A stretch of 6,850 nt of DNA, from positions 1 to 6,850 of the forward strand of contig JAJXXG010000646.1 in the NCBI GenBank assembly GCA_021781255.1, in the 5' to 3' direction. Positions within the stretch are counted from its first letter, which is position 1. The number at the start of each line of letters is the position of its first letter. Shown piece by piece: positions 1 through 6,516 of this stretch. The notes under the pieces were generated by a model, which saw nothing but the letters and a program-made list of their open reading frames with translations, did no database searches and was not told the origin of the DNA. Source of the DNA: Acidobacteriota bacterium. GTDB lineage: Bacteria; Acidobacteriota; Terriglobia; Terriglobales; Acidobacteriaceae. The translations under genes and the position numbers were made by a program.

Positions 1-1263
1 GCCCGTGCCGGAGTTGTGGAAGTTCGAGTCCAGACCGCCTACCGACCCGGTCGAGTTCAGACCGATGCCCTTGGTGTACGGCTCAAGATAGGTGAGCAGC
101 GCAAGCGCCTGCGACGACAGCTTGCCCGTCGGAATAACGTTGCTCGGGAAAGGCGTCGGCGTCCCGCTGGAGTTGTCGTAGATGATGCCCGCCGCGCCCA
201 GCTGCGTCAGGTATTCGCTGAAGTCCGCGCCCGGAATGCCGCTGGCTCCGACCGTCTTGCCCAATGCGGTTTCGGTCAGCAGGTTGGTGGGCAGGGTGTC
301 CGTCGCCGAGGTGCCGACCTTCTGCCGCTGCGCTTCATAGTTGAAGAAGAAGAAGGCCTTGTTCTTGAGGATCGGTCCGCCAATCGATCCGCCAAAGCGA
401 TTCTTCAATCCCGGCGGAATTGAGCCCGGCGCCTGCGTAAACGGATCGCGCGCCAGGTTGGCGTTGCCCGTGCGGAAGTCATACGCGCTGCCGTGGAAGG
501 CGTTCGTGCCGGAGCGGGTCTGCGCGGTTACAACGGCAGAAACCGCCTTGCCCAGCTCGGCGTCGAAGTTCTGCGTCGTGATCTTGGTCTCAGTCACCGC
601 GTCCAGCGCGGGGTTGATGACGATAATGCCCAGGATCGGGTCCTCGTTGTCGGTGCCGTCCAGCTCGAAGGCCGTGCCGCCAAAGGCCTGGCCGTCCACC
701 TGAATCTGGCGCGAACCCTGCGGGTTCTCATCCGCCGCGTGCGACCAGCCCAGAAGCTGGGCGCCCGGCAGCAGCAATTGCAGGTTGGTAAAGTTCTGGT
801 CGCCGACTGGCAGCGTGGAAACCTGCTGCTGGTCAAACACGGTGGAAACGTCGGCGCGGTCAGTCTTCAAAATCGGCTGCTGGTCCGCGTTCACTGTGAC
901 GGTCGTGTCGGCCCCGCCCACTTCAAGGGTGGGATCGATGCGCGGCGCCGTATCGGCCTGCACCGTAATGCCCTGGGTCTCAAATGTCTTGAATCCCTTG
1001 GCTTCAACCTTGAGGTTGTATACGTCGGGGATGAGGTGGGGTACGCTGTAGTCGCCTGAGGCGTTGGAGGTGGTGGTAACGACGGTGCCCTTGGCAACGT
1101 CCTTTACCGTGATCGCGGCGCCTGGAATGGCAGCCCCGGTCGAATCCGTCACAGTGCCGAAGATCGATCCGTAGACCGACTGCGCACTGGCTGGCGCAAT
1201 AAGCAGCAAACTCGCGCAGGCAAACAACGCCAGCACAAGTGCTGTACGCACATTCTTATTCAT
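1..1263 (-). CDS. Oar-like TonB-dependent receptor, N-terminal part (runs off left edge)
   Basis: This is the first 421 codons of an outer-membrane receptor; the frame is open to the window edge, so the beta-barrel and stop lie outside. Residues 1-27 are a Sec signal peptide: basic start, hydrophobic core ALVLALFACASLLLIA, cleavage after ASA at 25-27. Residues ~30-115 are a carboxypeptidase-regulatory-like beta-sandwich (VYGSIFGTVTDSTGAAIPGA, then SGDYSVPHLIPDVYNLKVEA). A plug-type region follows, with QIQVDG at 186-191, DGTDNED at 202-208, RSGTNAFHGSAYDFR at 250-264 and IGGPILKNKAFFFFNYE at 294-310. These blocks are typical of the large receptor family expanded in Acidobacteriota, usually about 1,000-1,200 aa. 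The ATG at 1263 is preceded by CAGGAGA (1268-1274), which supports the start. The family moves or binds large substrates such as glycans or peptides with TonB energy. The substrate here cannot be told. Confidence 0.93.
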   Translation of the reverse strand, partial: MNKNVRTALVLALFACASLLLIAPASAQSVYGSIFGTVTDSTGAAIPGAAITVKDVAKGTVVTTTSNASGDYSVPHLIPDVYNLKVEAKGFKTFETQGITVQADTAPRIDPTLEVGGADTTVTVNADQQPILKTDRADVSTVFDQQQVSTLPVGDQNFTNLQLLLPGAQLLGWSHAADENPQGSRQIQVDGQAFGGTAFELDGTDNEDPILGIIVINPALDAVTETKITTQNFDAELGKAVSAVVTAQTRSGTNAFHGSAYDFRTGNANLARDPFTQAPGSIPPGLKNRFGGSIGGPILKNKAFFFFNYEAQRQKVGTSATDTLPTNLLTETALGKTVGASGIPGADFSEYLTQLGAAGIIYDNSSGTPTPFPSNVIPTGKLSSQALALLTYLEPYTKGIGLNSTGSVGGLDSNFHNSGTG

Positions 1264-1320
1264 GCGGTCTCCTGAAAACTTGTTGCTGTTCTTTCTGTTT
1301 ACTTAGTTCGTGGATACATC

Positions 1321-1352
1321 GCCGGCTGGCCAATTCATATCAACTAGCCGGT
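1321..1352 (-). repeat. Inverted repeat in the receptor 5' leader
   Basis: CCGGCT at 1322-1327 and AGCCGG at 1346-1351 are perfect complements. G-T pairs extend the stem by one step at each end, and the loop is about 16 nt. It lies inside the predicted leader of the receptor gene, 58-89 nt before its start, so it could fold in the transcript. It has no T-run and does not cover the ribosome-binding site. A regulatory role is only a possibility. Confidence 0.3.
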
Positions 1353-1460
1353 AAACAAGGCTCCCCCGCCGCTCGGCAGGATCGCGAAAGATTCCGGTGC
1401 CGCTGCTCCCGAAGTGAAGATTAGAGAGAGCGAAAAAGGCAGACTCCAGAACAACTCGAA

Positions 1461-1490
1461 ACGATAGCGGACTGAATCACGCGCTGTCAA
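1461..1490 (-). promoter_or_regulatory. Sigma70-type promoter for the TonB-dependent receptor
   Basis: On the minus strand a perfect -35 box TTGACA (1485-1490) is followed after 18 nt by TATCGT (1461-1466), which matches four of six positions of TATAAT, including the first two and the last. It points at the receptor start at 1263, and transcription would begin near 1453-1455. That leaves an untranslated leader of about 190 nt, longer than ordinary for a housekeeping gene. No other candidate this good was seen between here and the start codon. Confidence 0.65.
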
Positions 1491-2090
1491 CGCCTGAAGA
1501 AAGAAAAATCGCAGGAACGCAACCGCAAACGTTATATCAATCCGGGGAAACCTTTACCCGGCCCGCCAAGGCCCCGCCGCCGCCTGCACCCGGCTTCCCG
1601 GCCGCCAGTTAACACTTGCCTATAAAGCGATTTACTGGAAAGATTTCCCCGTTTCCCGACCGTTTCCGCGCAGGGTCCAGCCACACGCCGGCACGGTTTC
1701 TGCCCAGAACAACACTGCCATAACACCGAATAAGTGTTGAATTATTGATATGCCATTTTTATGAGCTTCCGGCCCGGACTTTCGACCAGGAATGACCACC
1801 CTTGAGCCCATGCCAGACCTCGCCGCATCCCTCTCGCGATGGAGGCGCATCTCAACCAAAAGGCTGAGTTTTCAACCACCTGCCGCGCGCTGACGGAGGC
1901 CGTCCGCCTCGCCTTTTGCGGCTCTTCCCTGGCCGATGCGCTCTCGCATCAACGCCCCGCCGGGCCAGCGTACCGTGCAAGCTATCCTCTTAAGGCCGCC
2001 CCAGAGTCGCCTCTTTTGGGCATGACAATCTGTTCATTCCACCATCCGCCCGCCTGACACAGTTAACTTCCTCGATACCCCACCTCGTCC
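1491..2090. other. Long intergenic region without a convincing gene
   Basis: About 600 bp lie between the receptor promoter and the end of the broken cytochrome/TPR gene. The short frames here lack Shine-Dalgarno sites and known motifs. Visible structure: a perfect hairpin, GATGCG-CTCT-CGCATC, at 1935-1950 with no T-run; an AT-rich patch at 1725-1765 containing a weak plus-strand promoter-like pair (TTGAAT at 1737-1742, 17-nt gap, TATGAG at 1760-1765); and a plus-strand 72-codon frame at 1839-2057. The frame's text resembles translated dispersed repeats more than a protein. The region may hold a noncoding RNA, a degraded element or only spacer. Confidence 0.5.
1935..1950. repeat. Perfect 6-bp hairpin with CTCT loop
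   Basis: GATGCG (1935-1940) and CGCATC (1945-1950) are exact reverse complements around a four-base loop. It lies about 140 bp past the stop of the broken minus-strand gene, in GC-rich noncoding DNA. No T-run follows on either strand, so an intrinsic terminator is not supported. Confidence 0.35.
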
Positions 2091-2577
2091 TCACTTGCCC
2101 GCGCAGGCATGCCGGCCAGTCCGAACCGCCTCGCTGAACTCCTGCGCTTTGGCATTGTCCGGGTCAAACTGGATCAGCCGGGCCAGCACTTCCAGCGCCG
2201 CGCCGCCTTCACCCGCGCCGCCCCGAGCCAATGAAGTAGCGCAGCTCCCGCTGCCCCTTCAGAGCGCGACCCGCCCCGCCATCCCGCGCAAAGCTCAGCC
2301 AGACGCGTCCATCCTCCTCGGTCACCTGATAGTGAACCCCCGAGGCCGCATGAACAAAGTTCGCGGGAATAAACCCCAACGCCGCCGGTCCGCTGGCATT
2401 GGCCATGGGAGTCCGCCGGTAGCGCTCATAGATATCCTCGTGGCACGGCGCGCACGCCGCATCCCGATCGCCGGCCTGCGAGTCCAGCTGCGCATGCACG
2501 CTTGTCCACGGCCGCAACGCAATCCATCCGGCCAGCAGGCACGCGCCCAGCACTCCGCCATAAACGAAACGAGACAA
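2091..2577 (-). pseudogene. Remnant of a cytochrome c / TPR protein gene with internal deletion and frame break
   Basis: Two pieces of one gene appear to be joined. The 5' piece (2577-2212) reads a signal or membrane anchor (GGVLGACLLAGWIAL, residues 7-21), one haem c site CAPCH at 42-46, then EDIYERYRRTPMANASGPA and ALKGQRELRYFIGSG, and stops at TGA 2209-2211 after 122 codons. The 3' piece lies in another frame, about 2213 down to the TGA at 2091-2093. It reads GAALEVLARLIQFDPDN followed by AKAQEF, the second helix and tail of a TPR unit, and ends with CAGK. As I recall the family, full-length members run several hundred residues with more CxxCH sites and several TPRs, so the middle is missing. 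The start is uncertain: TTG at 2577 has only a weak GGGA before it. If intact it would be a periplasmic, membrane-anchored cytochrome. A working 122-aa product is possible but less likely. Confidence 0.75.
2198..2222. repeat. 10-bp direct repeat at the break point of the cytochrome/TPR remnant
   Basis: CCGCGCCGCC occurs at 2198-2207 and again at 2213-2222, separated by TTCAC. The two copies flank the point where the cytochrome-like frame ends and the TPR frame begins, including the TGA at 2209-2211. Short GC-rich repeats of this kind are common substrates for slipped-strand or microhomology-mediated deletion, so this may be the scar of the event that removed the middle of the gene. Confidence 0.6.
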
Positions 2578-2797
2578 ATCCCAGCTCGAGCGGCAATCGC
2601 CGTCTATCTCGCTTGCGTCGCACTACGAGTGAGACGGACAACCCGCCCGCCAGGTTGGCTCCCTGCGGATTCCTCAAGCTTGTATGGAGTTGATTTCTTG
2701 ATCCGGCTTCAATGATGTTGCTTCATCCATCCCAACCGAGTTAACAGGCCCCGGGGTGGTTAAGATCGGTTTTGAAAGGGCACGGCTTCACGGGCTG

Positions 2798-4696
2798 CTA
2801 GGCTTTCCGGGCAGGCGTCAGCGCCTCGTTCTTCAGGAGCTTGCCGCCTTCCTCGATCACGTAAAGCCGGTTCACGTCCAGATCCTTCAGCGTGTCCACC
2901 TGCCCTGAGGGCCAGCGGATCTCCACCAGGTCCACCTTCTTCGCCTCGCCCAGCCCAAAGTGAATCCGCAGGTCGCTCGCCGAGTAGTACCCGTTGCACG
3001 AGCGCACGTCTTCAATCTGCGTCAGCGGCGTGCCCGGCTTGGCTGTCAATACGGGCGTGCCGGTTTGCGCCACCACCTTGATCCGCGCGCCGATGCCCGT
3101 GCGATTGCTCTTCACGCCTGCCACGCGAATCTTCACCCAGCTCCTCTTCAGCGTCGAGTCGCAGCGCAGCAGTTGCGGCAGCGCATTCACGCAGTTCACC
3201 ACCGCGTCCATATCGCCGTCGTTGTCATAGTCGCCGATGGCGAAGCCGCGCGCCTTGGCGGGCGTCGTGATGCCGCTGCCGCCTTGCAGGCTCACGTCTT
3301 CAAACTGCCCGTTGCGCAGATTACGGTAGAGATATTTGCGCTCCGCATAGGCCGCATCCACCTGCGTCCCATCCACTTCGGGATACACGTGCCCGTTGGC
3401 TACCAGGATGTCCAGCCAGCCATCGTTGTCGATGTCCATGAAGCTCACGCCCCAGCCCAGCAGCCGCGTGTTGATGCCCAGCCCAGCCTGATACGTGCGG
3501 TCGTCAAACGACCCATCGCCCAGGTTCTGAAAGATGGAGTCCGTGTCGCCCGCAAAATTCGTCTTCACAATGTCCAGCATGCCGTCGCGGTTGTAGTCGC
3601 CCACGCTCACGCCCATCCCCGCCTGCGGCTTGCCGTCCGGCGAGTAGGCCACGCCCGCCTCGATCGCCTCGTCCTTGAATGTGCCGTCCTTCTGGTTCAC
3701 GTAATACGTCGCCGAGGTCGAGTCATTCGCCACGTAGATATTCGGCCAGCCCGTGTTGTCCAGATCCGCCGCCGCGCAGCTCAGCGCATACGTGCCCAGC
3801 GTGCCCCACATCCCGGCCTTCTCGCTCACGTCGGTGAACGTCCCATCTCCATTGTTGTGGTACAGGATGTTCTTGCCGCCCTCCAGCCCCGGCGGCCCGC
3901 AAGCCACCTGGATGCCCTTGTACGTGCAGTTCGCGTCCTCCGGCAGAGGCGCCGTCTTGATGTCGAAGTCAATATAGTTGCCCACAAACAAATCCAGCCG
4001 CCCGTCCTTGTCGTAGTCCAGGAACGAGCAGCCCGAGTTCCACCGCAGCCGGTCCTGCATCAGGCCGGCTTCCTTCGTCACATCCTTGAATGTTCCGTTG
4101 CCGTTGTTGCGAAACAGCGCGTTCTGCCCGTAGTAGCTCACAAACAGATCGTTCCAGCCGTCGTTGTTGTAGTCGCCCACGCAGCAGGCCTGTCCCCACC
4201 CCGACCGCGCCAGCCCCGCCTTCAGCGTCACATCGGTGAACGTGCCGTCGCGGTTGTTCTTGAACAGGCGGCACACCGGCTCCTGGCCCTTGGGAAAGCC
4301 CTCCAGCCGCCAGCCATTCACCAGAAAAATATCCACCCAGTCATCCTGGTCGTAGTCAAAGAAGGCCGCGCCGCAGCCAGTCGTCTCCAGCAGATATTTG
4401 TTGCGGTGCTCGCCGCCGAAGATCATCTCCACGTTGAGCCCCGACTCTTTGGCCACGTCCACAAACTGCACGCCCAGCGGCGTGCCCGTCACCGGGGACG
4501 GTGCGCCTTTCGGCGCAGGCCGCGCCTCTGCCGTGTAGGTATCTCGCGCCATGCCCTTCGGCTTCTGCGCAGGGGCAGACTGCCCGAAGGCCGGCCGGGC
4601 CAGCCTCAACACATCTTCCAGCGATAGAACAACTGCGGTCCTCGAAAGCGACTTCAAAAATCCACGACGGTTCAACGTCAAGGCCTGTTTCTCCAT
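2798..4696 (-). CDS. Tat-exported CRTAC1 family protein (seven FG-GAP/VCBS repeats plus ASPIC/UnbV domain)
   Basis: The 632-aa product starts with a twin-arginine signal, NRRGFLK at 9-15, a short hydrophobic stretch and likely cleavage near AFGQ at 36-39. It should fold before export to the periplasm or surface. Seven calcium-type loops mark a beta-propeller: DYDQDDWVD (114), DYNNDGWND (175), DYDKDGRLD (227), DLDNTGWPN (311, degenerate), DYNRDGMLD (367), DIDNDGWLD (421) and DYDNDGDMD (489). Most blades carry a partner phrase such as NNGNGTFKDVT. Residues ~518-615 form an ASPIC/UnbV domain (GARIKVVA, YYSASDLRIHFGLG, VEIRWPSGQVD). Such propellers usually bind partners or matrix; no catalytic activity is known for this type. 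The ATG at 4696 has no clear ribosome site. TTG at codon 6 has GGAG nine nt upstream and would keep the Tat motif. A broken cytochrome/TPR gene lies 220 bp downstream on the same strand, suggesting a former operon. Confidence 0.93.
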   Translation of the reverse strand: MEKQALTLNRRGFLKSLSRTAVVLSLEDVLRLARPAFGQSAPAQKPKGMARDTYTAEARPAPKGAPSPVTGTPLGVQFVDVAKESGLNVEMIFGGEHRNKYLLETTGCGAAFFDYDQDDWVDIFLVNGWRLEGFPKGQEPVCRLFKNNRDGTFTDVTLKAGLARSGWGQACCVGDYNNDGWNDLFVSYYGQNALFRNNGNGTFKDVTKEAGLMQDRLRWNSGCSFLDYDKDGRLDLFVGNYIDFDIKTAPLPEDANCTYKGIQVACGPPGLEGGKNILYHNNGDGTFTDVSEKAGMWGTLGTYALSCAAADLDNTGWPNIYVANDSTSATYYVNQKDGTFKDEAIEAGVAYSPDGKPQAGMGVSVGDYNRDGMLDIVKTNFAGDTDSIFQNLGDGSFDDRTYQAGLGINTRLLGWGVSFMDIDNDGWLDILVANGHVYPEVDGTQVDAAYAERKYLYRNLRNGQFEDVSLQGGSGITTPAKARGFAIGDYDNDGDMDAVVNCVNALPQLLRCDSTLKRSWVKIRVAGVKSNRTGIGARIKVVAQTGTPVLTAKPGTPLTQIEDVRSCNGYYSASDLRIHFGLGEAKKVDLVEIRWPSGQVDTLKDLDVNRLYVIEEGGKLLKNEALTPARKA

Positions 4697-4737
4697 CGGG
4701 CGCGCCGTTGCTGGCCGCGGCTGCGTCCCTCAGGCCG

Positions 4738-4743
4738 AGTATA
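4738..4743 (-). promoter_or_regulatory. Possible -10 box for the CRTAC1 gene
   Basis: TATACT on the minus strand matches TATAAT at five of six positions. It lies 41 nt before the CRTAC1 ATG, a sensible place for a promoter in this short divergent region. No good -35 box sits 16-18 nt further upstream, so this is tentative. Confidence 0.3.
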
Positions 4744-4799
4744 TCGGTTGGACACCGTCACCCGCAGTCCCGCAAGCCCCCGGCGTCCGCGCGAAAGCC

Positions 4800-4828
4800 T
4801 TGACGCAAGAATTTCGCCATGCTCCAAT
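4800..4828 (+). promoter_or_regulatory. Possible promoter for the 109-aa membrane protein gene
   Basis: TTGACG (4800-4805, five of six matches to the -35 consensus) is followed after 17 nt by TCCAAT (4823-4828, four of six, but lacking the important second-position A). It faces the gene starting at 4918 and would give a leader of about 80 nt. Confidence 0.35.
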
Positions 4829-4917
4829 TTGAGAGTCCGTTGTTTCTGCTCGACCTTCGCGCAGCAGCTTACGACGACTGAGAATCGAAGCCGCGAACAC
4901 AGGTTCAGGAGGAAGCC

Positions 4918-5247
4918 ATGAAGATTCTACGTTCCGTGAATCGTCGTGGATTCAGCGTGGGGACCGCCGGATGGTTCACCGTACTCAGGCCCAACACCTG
5001 GTTTCCCGCCTCGCGCCTGCCGCGCAGCTTCCCTCACCCCAGCGACCGTTTCCAGACCGCGGCGCACGCCCTCACGGCAGAGCAGTTGGCTCAAATCCCC
5101 GCCGGGAGCCGTCGCGCATCACTCCCCCCGCGCATTGTCACACTCAACGGCGGTGAACATCGCCCGGCACGGCTCGCTTTGATCGCTCTGTTCGCTGCTG
5201 CGATCACATTGGGCATGCTCTGGTGGATCATGGGCGCGCGTCTCTGA
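4918..5247 (+). CDS. Small protein of unknown function with a C-terminal membrane helix
   Basis: I do not recognise this 109-aa protein. The start is well supported by AGGAGGA (4907-4913), four nt before the ATG, the strongest ribosome site in the window. Residues 1-84 are basic, rich in Pro, Arg and Ser, with no clear domain; AHALTAEQLAQIP (49-61) may form a short helix. Residues ~86-105 (LALIALFAAAITLGMLWWIM) form one hydrophobic helix, followed by only GARL. There is no N-terminal signal peptide, so this fits a tail-anchored inner-membrane protein with its bulk in the cytoplasm. The N-terminal NRRGF resembles the start of a Tat motif, but no hydrophobic segment follows, so Tat export is unlikely. 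The gene is divergent from the CRTAC1 gene, with 221 bp between their starts, and 275 bp before the next gene. Its role is unknown. Confidence 0.72.
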   Translation: MKILRSVNRRGFSVGTAGWFTVLRPNTWFPASRLPRSFPHPSDRFQTAAHALTAEQLAQIPAGSRRASLPPRIVTLNGGEHRPARLALIALFAAAITLGMLWWIMGARL

Positions 5248-5522
5248 GCTTCAGCTCTCCGCCTCCCGCTCCGCTGCATCCACGTCATGGCGGTGCTCCA
5301 GTCACCCCAAATCCAGCAGAATGAACGCATCGCCTCAATCTCCTGCTGTTTTCGCCGCTCGCTTCCAGCCCGGGGCACAGCGCAAGGTGGCGCAACGCTG
5401 CGAAACTACCACTCCATTTACCACAGAAGAGTTACAGAAGATGGGTTCCTGTTGGGGCAAAATAATGTTTCAATGCTGTTGCGGCCCAGGATGTCTCCCA
5501 ACATGCTTGAGAAAAGGACCCT
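5248..5522 (+). other. Spacer and 5' region before the J-domain gene
   Basis: No convincing gene is seen. AATAAT at 5461-5466 matches a -10 box at five of six positions and would start transcription about 50 nt before the J-domain ATG, but no good -35 box accompanies it. A 77-codon frame (5321-5554) encodes a run of six cysteines near its end and overlaps the next start by 32 nt. It has no clear ribosome site. Confidence 0.35.
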
Positions 5523-6272
5523 ATGATCGCGATGCAGACGCTCGATTACTATGAGTTCCTCCAAATCAGCCCCAACGCCGACCACGACACCATCCACCGT
5601 GTCTATCGGTTCCTGGCGTCTCGCTTCCACCCGGACAATCCCAAATCCGGTGACTCCGAGAAGTTCTCCCTGCTCAAGGATGCGTACGACATTCTCTCTG
5701 ACCCCGAGCGCCGCGCCGAATACGACGTAGAACGTGAAGCCGAACCGCACCAGGTCGCGCCGCTTTCCGCCACCATCGACTTCATGGATCAGATCGAGGG
5801 CGAGATCAACCGCCGCCTCGCCCTGCTCGCCGTGCTCTACTATCGCCGCCGCAACAACCCCTACGCGCCCGAGGTTCCCCTGTCTGAAATCGAGCGCCGC
5901 ATGGGCTTCCCGCGCGACTATCTCGACTTCACCACCTGGTATCTGGAAAAGAAGGGCTACATCACCCGCGCCGATAACTCCGACTTCACGCTGACCGCCG
6001 CAGGCGTCGACTTTGTTGAATCGGAACGCACCAATATCCCCATCATCACCAGGCTGCTCACCGACGGCGTTGAGATCAAGCCGTCGGCGGCAGCAAAACA
6101 CAAAAATACCGACGCGACAGCCGCCGAGGTTGCGAGCCATACACTGACAGACGCCGAGCATCGCGCCGACCGCCGCGCCAACAGAAAAGACCGCCGCCAC
6201 GGAGCCCCCGACACCCGCCCCAACCCTGTCGACCGCCGCATCAATCGCCCCGACCGCCGCCTCGCCAGCTAG
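5523..6272 (+). CDS. J-domain protein with a winged-helix-like middle and repetitive DRR tail
   Basis: The 249-aa product opens with a J domain at residues 8-70. It has the HPD motif at 36-38, which stimulates the ATPase of Hsp70 (DnaK), helix II IHRVYRFLASRF and helix III KFSLLKDAYDILSDPERRAEYD. The Gly/Phe region, zinc fingers and client-binding domain of true DnaJ are absent, so this is a class C J-protein. Residues ~88-172 look like a winged helix: INRRLALLAVLYYRRR, then SEIERRMGFPRDYLDFTTWY (121-140) and KKGYITRADNSDFTLTAAG (143-161). The tail (about 195-249) is polar and carries DRRxNRxDRR twice, at 216-225 and 237-246. No signal or membrane segment is present, so it should be cytoplasmic. 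AAGGA (5514-5518) precedes the ATG at 5523; a second ATG at codon 4 is possible. It probably guides DnaK to a specific partner, perhaps nucleic acid or a regulator; that is inference. Confidence 0.9.
   Translation: MIAMQTLDYYEFLQISPNADHDTIHRVYRFLASRFHPDNPKSGDSEKFSLLKDAYDILSDPERRAEYDVEREAEPHQVAPLSATIDFMDQIEGEINRRLALLAVLYYRRRNNPYAPEVPLSEIERRMGFPRDYLDFTTWYLEKKGYITRADNSDFTLTAAGVDFVESERTNIPIITRLLTDGVEIKPSAAAKHKNTDATAAEVASHTLTDAEHRADRRANRKDRRHGAPDTRPNPVDRRINRPDRRLAS
6168..6260 (+). repeat. Repeated DRRxNRxDRR motif in the J-domain protein tail
   Basis: Codons 216-225 (6168-6197) encode DRRANRKDRR and codons 237-246 (6231-6260) encode DRRINRPDRR, offset by 21 residues. The flanking GACCGCCGC codons match exactly, while the middle differs at several bases (AACAGAAAA against AATCGCCCC). 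The amino-acid pattern is therefore kept beyond simple recent duplication. The strongly charged motif could bind nucleic acid or an acidic protein surface. Confidence 0.7.
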
Positions 6273-6506
6273 CCTCCGCAGCAGCCCGGCGCATCGTCCA
6301 CAACGCAGTTTCTTAGCTCAATATCCCGCACCGCACACTGCACCACAGGCACACATCCTCCTCAGCGCAGCGAAGTCAAAGAGCCTGCATTGCTGCGTGC
6401 TTCTCCCCTTCCTTCCGAGACCTGCAACCCCGCCCATAGCCCAAACCCCTCCCACGTATTAGCATGGTGCCGTGAAAAAAGCGCTCTTCGGCGCGCGTCC
6501 CACCCC

Positions 6507-6512
6507 AGGAGA
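6507..6512 (+). promoter_or_regulatory. Ribosome-binding site fixing the oxidoreductase start
   Basis: AGGAGA lies four nt before ATG 6517. An in-frame GTG at 6472 could extend the product by 15 residues, but it has no such site and would push the Tat motif away from the N-terminus. The ATG is therefore preferred. Confidence 0.75.
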
Positions 6513-6516
6513 AAAC

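Noticed and set aside
16..1059. Overlapping plus-strand frames across the receptor region (16-423, 341-703, 493-1059)
   Set aside because: The minus strand here encodes a continuous 421-codon receptor with signal peptide, regulatory-like domain and plug, so the plus frames are shadows.
1892..1915. GC-rich inverted repeat (GAGGC, GCCTC) followed closely by TTTT, as a possible terminator
   Set aside because: The stem is only five base pairs, the T-run is four bases and three nt away, and no plus-strand gene ends nearby.
2095..2715. A 206-codon plus-strand frame opposite the cytochrome/TPR remnant
   Set aside because: It has no motif and no ribosome site, and the minus strand shows a CxxCH haem site, a membrane anchor and TPR-like text.
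2781..2795. CACGG-CTT-CACGG just past the CRTAC1 stop as a terminator hairpin
   Set aside because: The two halves are a direct repeat, not an inverted one, so they cannot form a stem, and no T-run follows.
2960..4627. A 555-codon open frame on the plus strand opposite the CRTAC1 gene
   Set aside because: It mirrors the strong codon bias of the CRTAC1 gene. Its product is an arginine/histidine/valine-rich sequence without domains or a ribosome site, while the minus strand shows seven clear propeller repeats.
5418..6200. A 260-codon open frame on the minus strand opposite the J-domain gene
   Set aside because: It is a GC-bias shadow: it gives low-complexity Gly/Val-rich text with no recognisable domain, whereas the plus frame has a complete J domain with HPD.
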